This document shows, piece by piece, positions 62,468-64,000 of a stretch of DNA of 64,000 nucleotides. Positions within the stretch are counted from its first letter, which is position 1, and every line of letters begins with the position of its first letter. The stretch comes from Micavibrio sp. UBA2638. GTDB taxonomy: Bacteria; Pseudomonadota; Alphaproteobacteria; Micavibrionales; Micavibrionaceae. The notes beneath the pieces are model-generated. The model was not told where the DNA came from and made no database searches. It saw nothing but the letters and a program-made list of their open reading frames with translations. The DNA is taken from the NCBI GenBank assembly GCA_002359735.1, contig DENS01000002.1, positions 198,666-262,665 of the forward strand, given 5' to 3'. Made by a program: the position numbers and the translations under genes.

Positions 62468-63546
62468 AACAGCACCCCGATAACAGACGCGCTATTGCAC
62501 AAGTCATTGCTCATGGTCATTCCTTTCAATCGCATCACAATGAATTTGATGATCCGCGCTGGGGACGTGAGATTGATATCACCTATGAAGGCAAACACGA
62601 TCCTGTTGCACTGGGCGTTTATATAGAACAAGCCCTGAGCGCACCCGGCGCCCGGCTTTTTACCGCGACAGACACAGGCACTGACAACCTTTCGACCAGC
62701 TATATTTATAATGAAGACGATAACGTTATGATCGTTCTGGATGCGAATAACGCCGGTGATTTCGGAACAATTTACCGCCCTAATCCTAACTGCCGAAAAT
62801 TTGAGCGCCTGCATGAATTTGCCGGATCGCCGCCTATCAAAAAAGGGGAAAAAGCGATCGCACAAGCCATTCACCGCTTTGAGCTCGACATCCACAAGCA
62901 TAGTCCTGAAGCATGGGAAACCCTTACCCGCAAAGCATCCGAATTGCAATTGAAGACAATTGAGCCTGAACCAACATCCGCGGCGAAGGAACAAAAACGC
63001 GCCGGCACCAATATTGCGGGCCTTGCGGATAAAAATCAGCCAGAAAACGAACAAAATGCAGCCCTCCCGGGCAACGAACAAAACGGGCCGCCCGTCAACC
63101 CAACGGTTCTGGATGTTTTGTCCGACAAAGAAAACACCATGGGGTTCTGGGCTGATAAAGATGCCCGCGTCACGCATTACTTTAATGAACGCAACCATAC
63201 TGTTGTGACGTTATCCCCCAATAATTTATGTGTGAAACGCTTTGAATCATCGCAAGAAGCCTTTGATTACTTTTCGAAGAAATTTGATCAAAGCGCGCAA
63301 AACCTTGGCATCCAACCGGAGCTGGTGCAAGGCGGACATAAAGCGCTGACGGATCAATACCGGGCCGTCACAGGACATAAGCCTAAAATGTGCAAAACCA
63401 TGCAACGCATTGCACAGCAGCTTCAGCACGTCAATCTTGGCTGCGTTGAAAGACTGAGCAACTCCATTCAATCCACCATGAGACAAAGCCGGGACCAGCC
63501 GGGGAAAAACCATGATGGCGGCGGAGCTTACGAATTATCAATATAG
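62464..63546 (+). CDS. Hypothetical two-domain protein coupled to the preceding gene
   Basis: A 360-residue protein with no known family recognised. An N-terminal domain (about 1-165) is followed by a charged, proline- and glutamine-rich linker (about 165-215) and a C-terminal domain (about 216-360) with VTLSPNNLCVKRFESSQEAFDYF. No signal peptide. It starts in the ATGA overlap with the previous gene. The stop is part of a 16-bp tandem repeat. A long antisense ORF lies opposite but has no coding features. Function unknown. Confidence 0.68.
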   Translation: MKQHPDNRRAIAQVIAHGHSFQSHHNEFDDPRWGREIDITYEGKHDPVALGVYIEQALSAPGARLFTATDTGTDNLSTSYIYNEDDNVMIVLDANNAGDFGTIYRPNPNCRKFERLHEFAGSPPIKKGEKAIAQAIHRFELDIHKHSPEAWETLTRKASELQLKTIEPEPTSAAKEQKRAGTNIAGLADKNQPENEQNAALPGNEQNGPPVNPTVLDVLSDKENTMGFWADKDARVTHYFNERNHTVVTLSPNNLCVKRFESSQEAFDYFSKKFDQSAQNLGIQPELVQGGHKALTDQYRAVTGHKPKMCKTMQRIAQQLQHVNLGCVERLSNSIQSTMRQSRDQPGKNHDGGGAYELSI

Positions 63547-63562
63547 CGAATTATCAATGTAG
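63531..63562. repeat. Sixteen-bp tandem duplication over the stop codon
   Basis: CGAATTATCAATATAG is followed directly by CGAATTATCAATGTAG, one mismatch. The first copy ends with the TAG stop of the preceding gene. Confidence 0.9.
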
Positions 63563-63601
63563 CAATTGATTAACGCAGGCAACGCCCCTATATTACCCTT
63601 T

Positions 63602-64000
63602 ATGACGAGCGAGAAAGCAATACTGGCCGGTGGGTGTTTTTGGGGCATGGAAGATTTAATCCGTCGCCAACCCGGCATTCTGGATACTCAGGTGGGCTAT
63701 ACCGGTGGTACGACACCAAATCCAACATATAAAGACGTCTGCAGCGGCGAAAGCGGCCATGCCGAAGCCATTGAAATCACCTTTGACCCGGCCGTAACCG
63801 ATTATCGCAGGATACTGGAATTCTTCTTTCAAATTCATGATCCCACCACAATGAACAGGCAGGGCAATGACATCGGCACGCAATATCGTTCCGAGATCTT
63901 TTATTGCAACGAAGAGCAAAAACAAACAGCCCGGCAGATTTTGCAAGATATAGCGGCGTGCGGATTATATGATGCGCCTGTAACAACCGCCATTTCCCCC
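63602..64000 (+). CDS. msrA: Peptide-methionine (S)-S-oxide reductase MsrA (partial)
   Basis: Repairs oxidised methionine. The first 133 codons are in the window, with no stop before its end. Catalytic Cys12 lies in AGGCFWGMED, followed by VGYTGG, TYKDVCSGESGHAE and the HDPTTMNRQGNDIGTQYRS motif, all diagnostic. The gene runs off the right edge, so the C-terminal region is not seen. No strong ribosome site was seen; the ATG fits the family start. Confidence 0.95.
   Translation, partial: MTSEKAILAGGCFWGMEDLIRRQPGILDTQVGYTGGTTPNPTYKDVCSGESGHAEAIEITFDPAVTDYRRILEFFFQIHDPTTMNRQGNDIGTQYRSEIFYCNEEQKQTARQILQDIAACGLYDAPVTTAISP

Noticed and set aside
62338..63198. Long minus-strand open frame (286 codons) opposite the two unknown genes
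   Set aside because: Its translation is cysteine- and phenylalanine-rich with no plausible domain, and the plus-strand genes have tight ATGA coupling. It looks like a shadow frame.

Overview
The window is a chromosomal, gene-dense segment of an alphaproteobacterium with moderate GC. The lineage call rests on gene content and order: gatCAB next to ruvX; prfA-prmC-DUF4167-clpB; lysC divergent from ubiG; a HIG1-type small protein before etfBA; a small lipoprotein before lysA and a TIGR02302 protein; a DUF3426 zinc-ribbon gene near ftsEX, ydcF and plsC; secA divergent from a parvulin isomerase; aroK-aroB-CNNM divergent from xerD-accA; and bolA-J protein-cobS-cobT. A finer assignment (for example a Rhodospirillales- or Micavibrionales-like lineage) is only a guess. 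I see no insertion sequence, prophage, CRISPR array, rRNA or plasmid module.

Layout. 0-5 kb: a divergent CobD/CbiB, a PHA depolymerase, a patatin and a YgjP-type metallopeptidase, then ruvX. 5-10 kb: gatC, gatA and gatB interleaved with a small membrane protein, a secreted cysteine-rich protein and an EamA transporter. 10-17.5 kb: lineage-specific small genes, an MFS transporter, a DUF4177/TerD group, tRNA-Ser(GCU), an M17 aminopeptidase coupled to an NlpC/P60 hydrolase, and a lipoprotein. 17.6-25.3 kb, minus strand: clpB, DUF4167, prmC, prfA, a RodZ-like gene and lysC. 25.3-31.3 kb: ubiG, HIG1, etfB, etfA, a pentapeptide-repeat protein and lysA. 31.3-39.7 kb: envelope block (TIGR02302, DUF3426, a secreted helical-repeat protein, ftsE, ftsX, ydcF and a PlsC fusion). 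39.8-44.3 kb: tyrC, metA, a methyltransferase, a Nudix hydrolase and a parvulin isomerase. 44.4-50.4 kb: secA, a hydrolase, an FAD oxidoreductase and an aldo/keto reductase. 50.4-57.5 kb: CNNM transporter, aroB, aroK, a 43-residue membrane peptide, a large secreted protein, xerD and accA. 57.5-64 kb: an RHH protein, bolA, J protein, cobS, cobT, two unknown coupled genes and the start of msrA.

How the genes work together. Most genes are housekeeping: tRNA-dependent amidation, translation termination, proteostasis, secretion, aromatic, lysine and methionine biosynthesis, and fatty-acid and cobalamin synthesis. The less explained material lies between these blocks. The leads I rate highest are a secreted helical-repeat protein translationally coupled to ftsE, a PlsC fused to a membrane-anchored DUF2125-like region, a secreted protein with a duplicated four-cysteine module, a 137-bp tail-to-tail antisense coding overlap, a MetA with serine at the acyl-donor specificity position, and two coupled unknown genes behind cobST. 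I did not find clear evidence of a complete new defence or mobile system.
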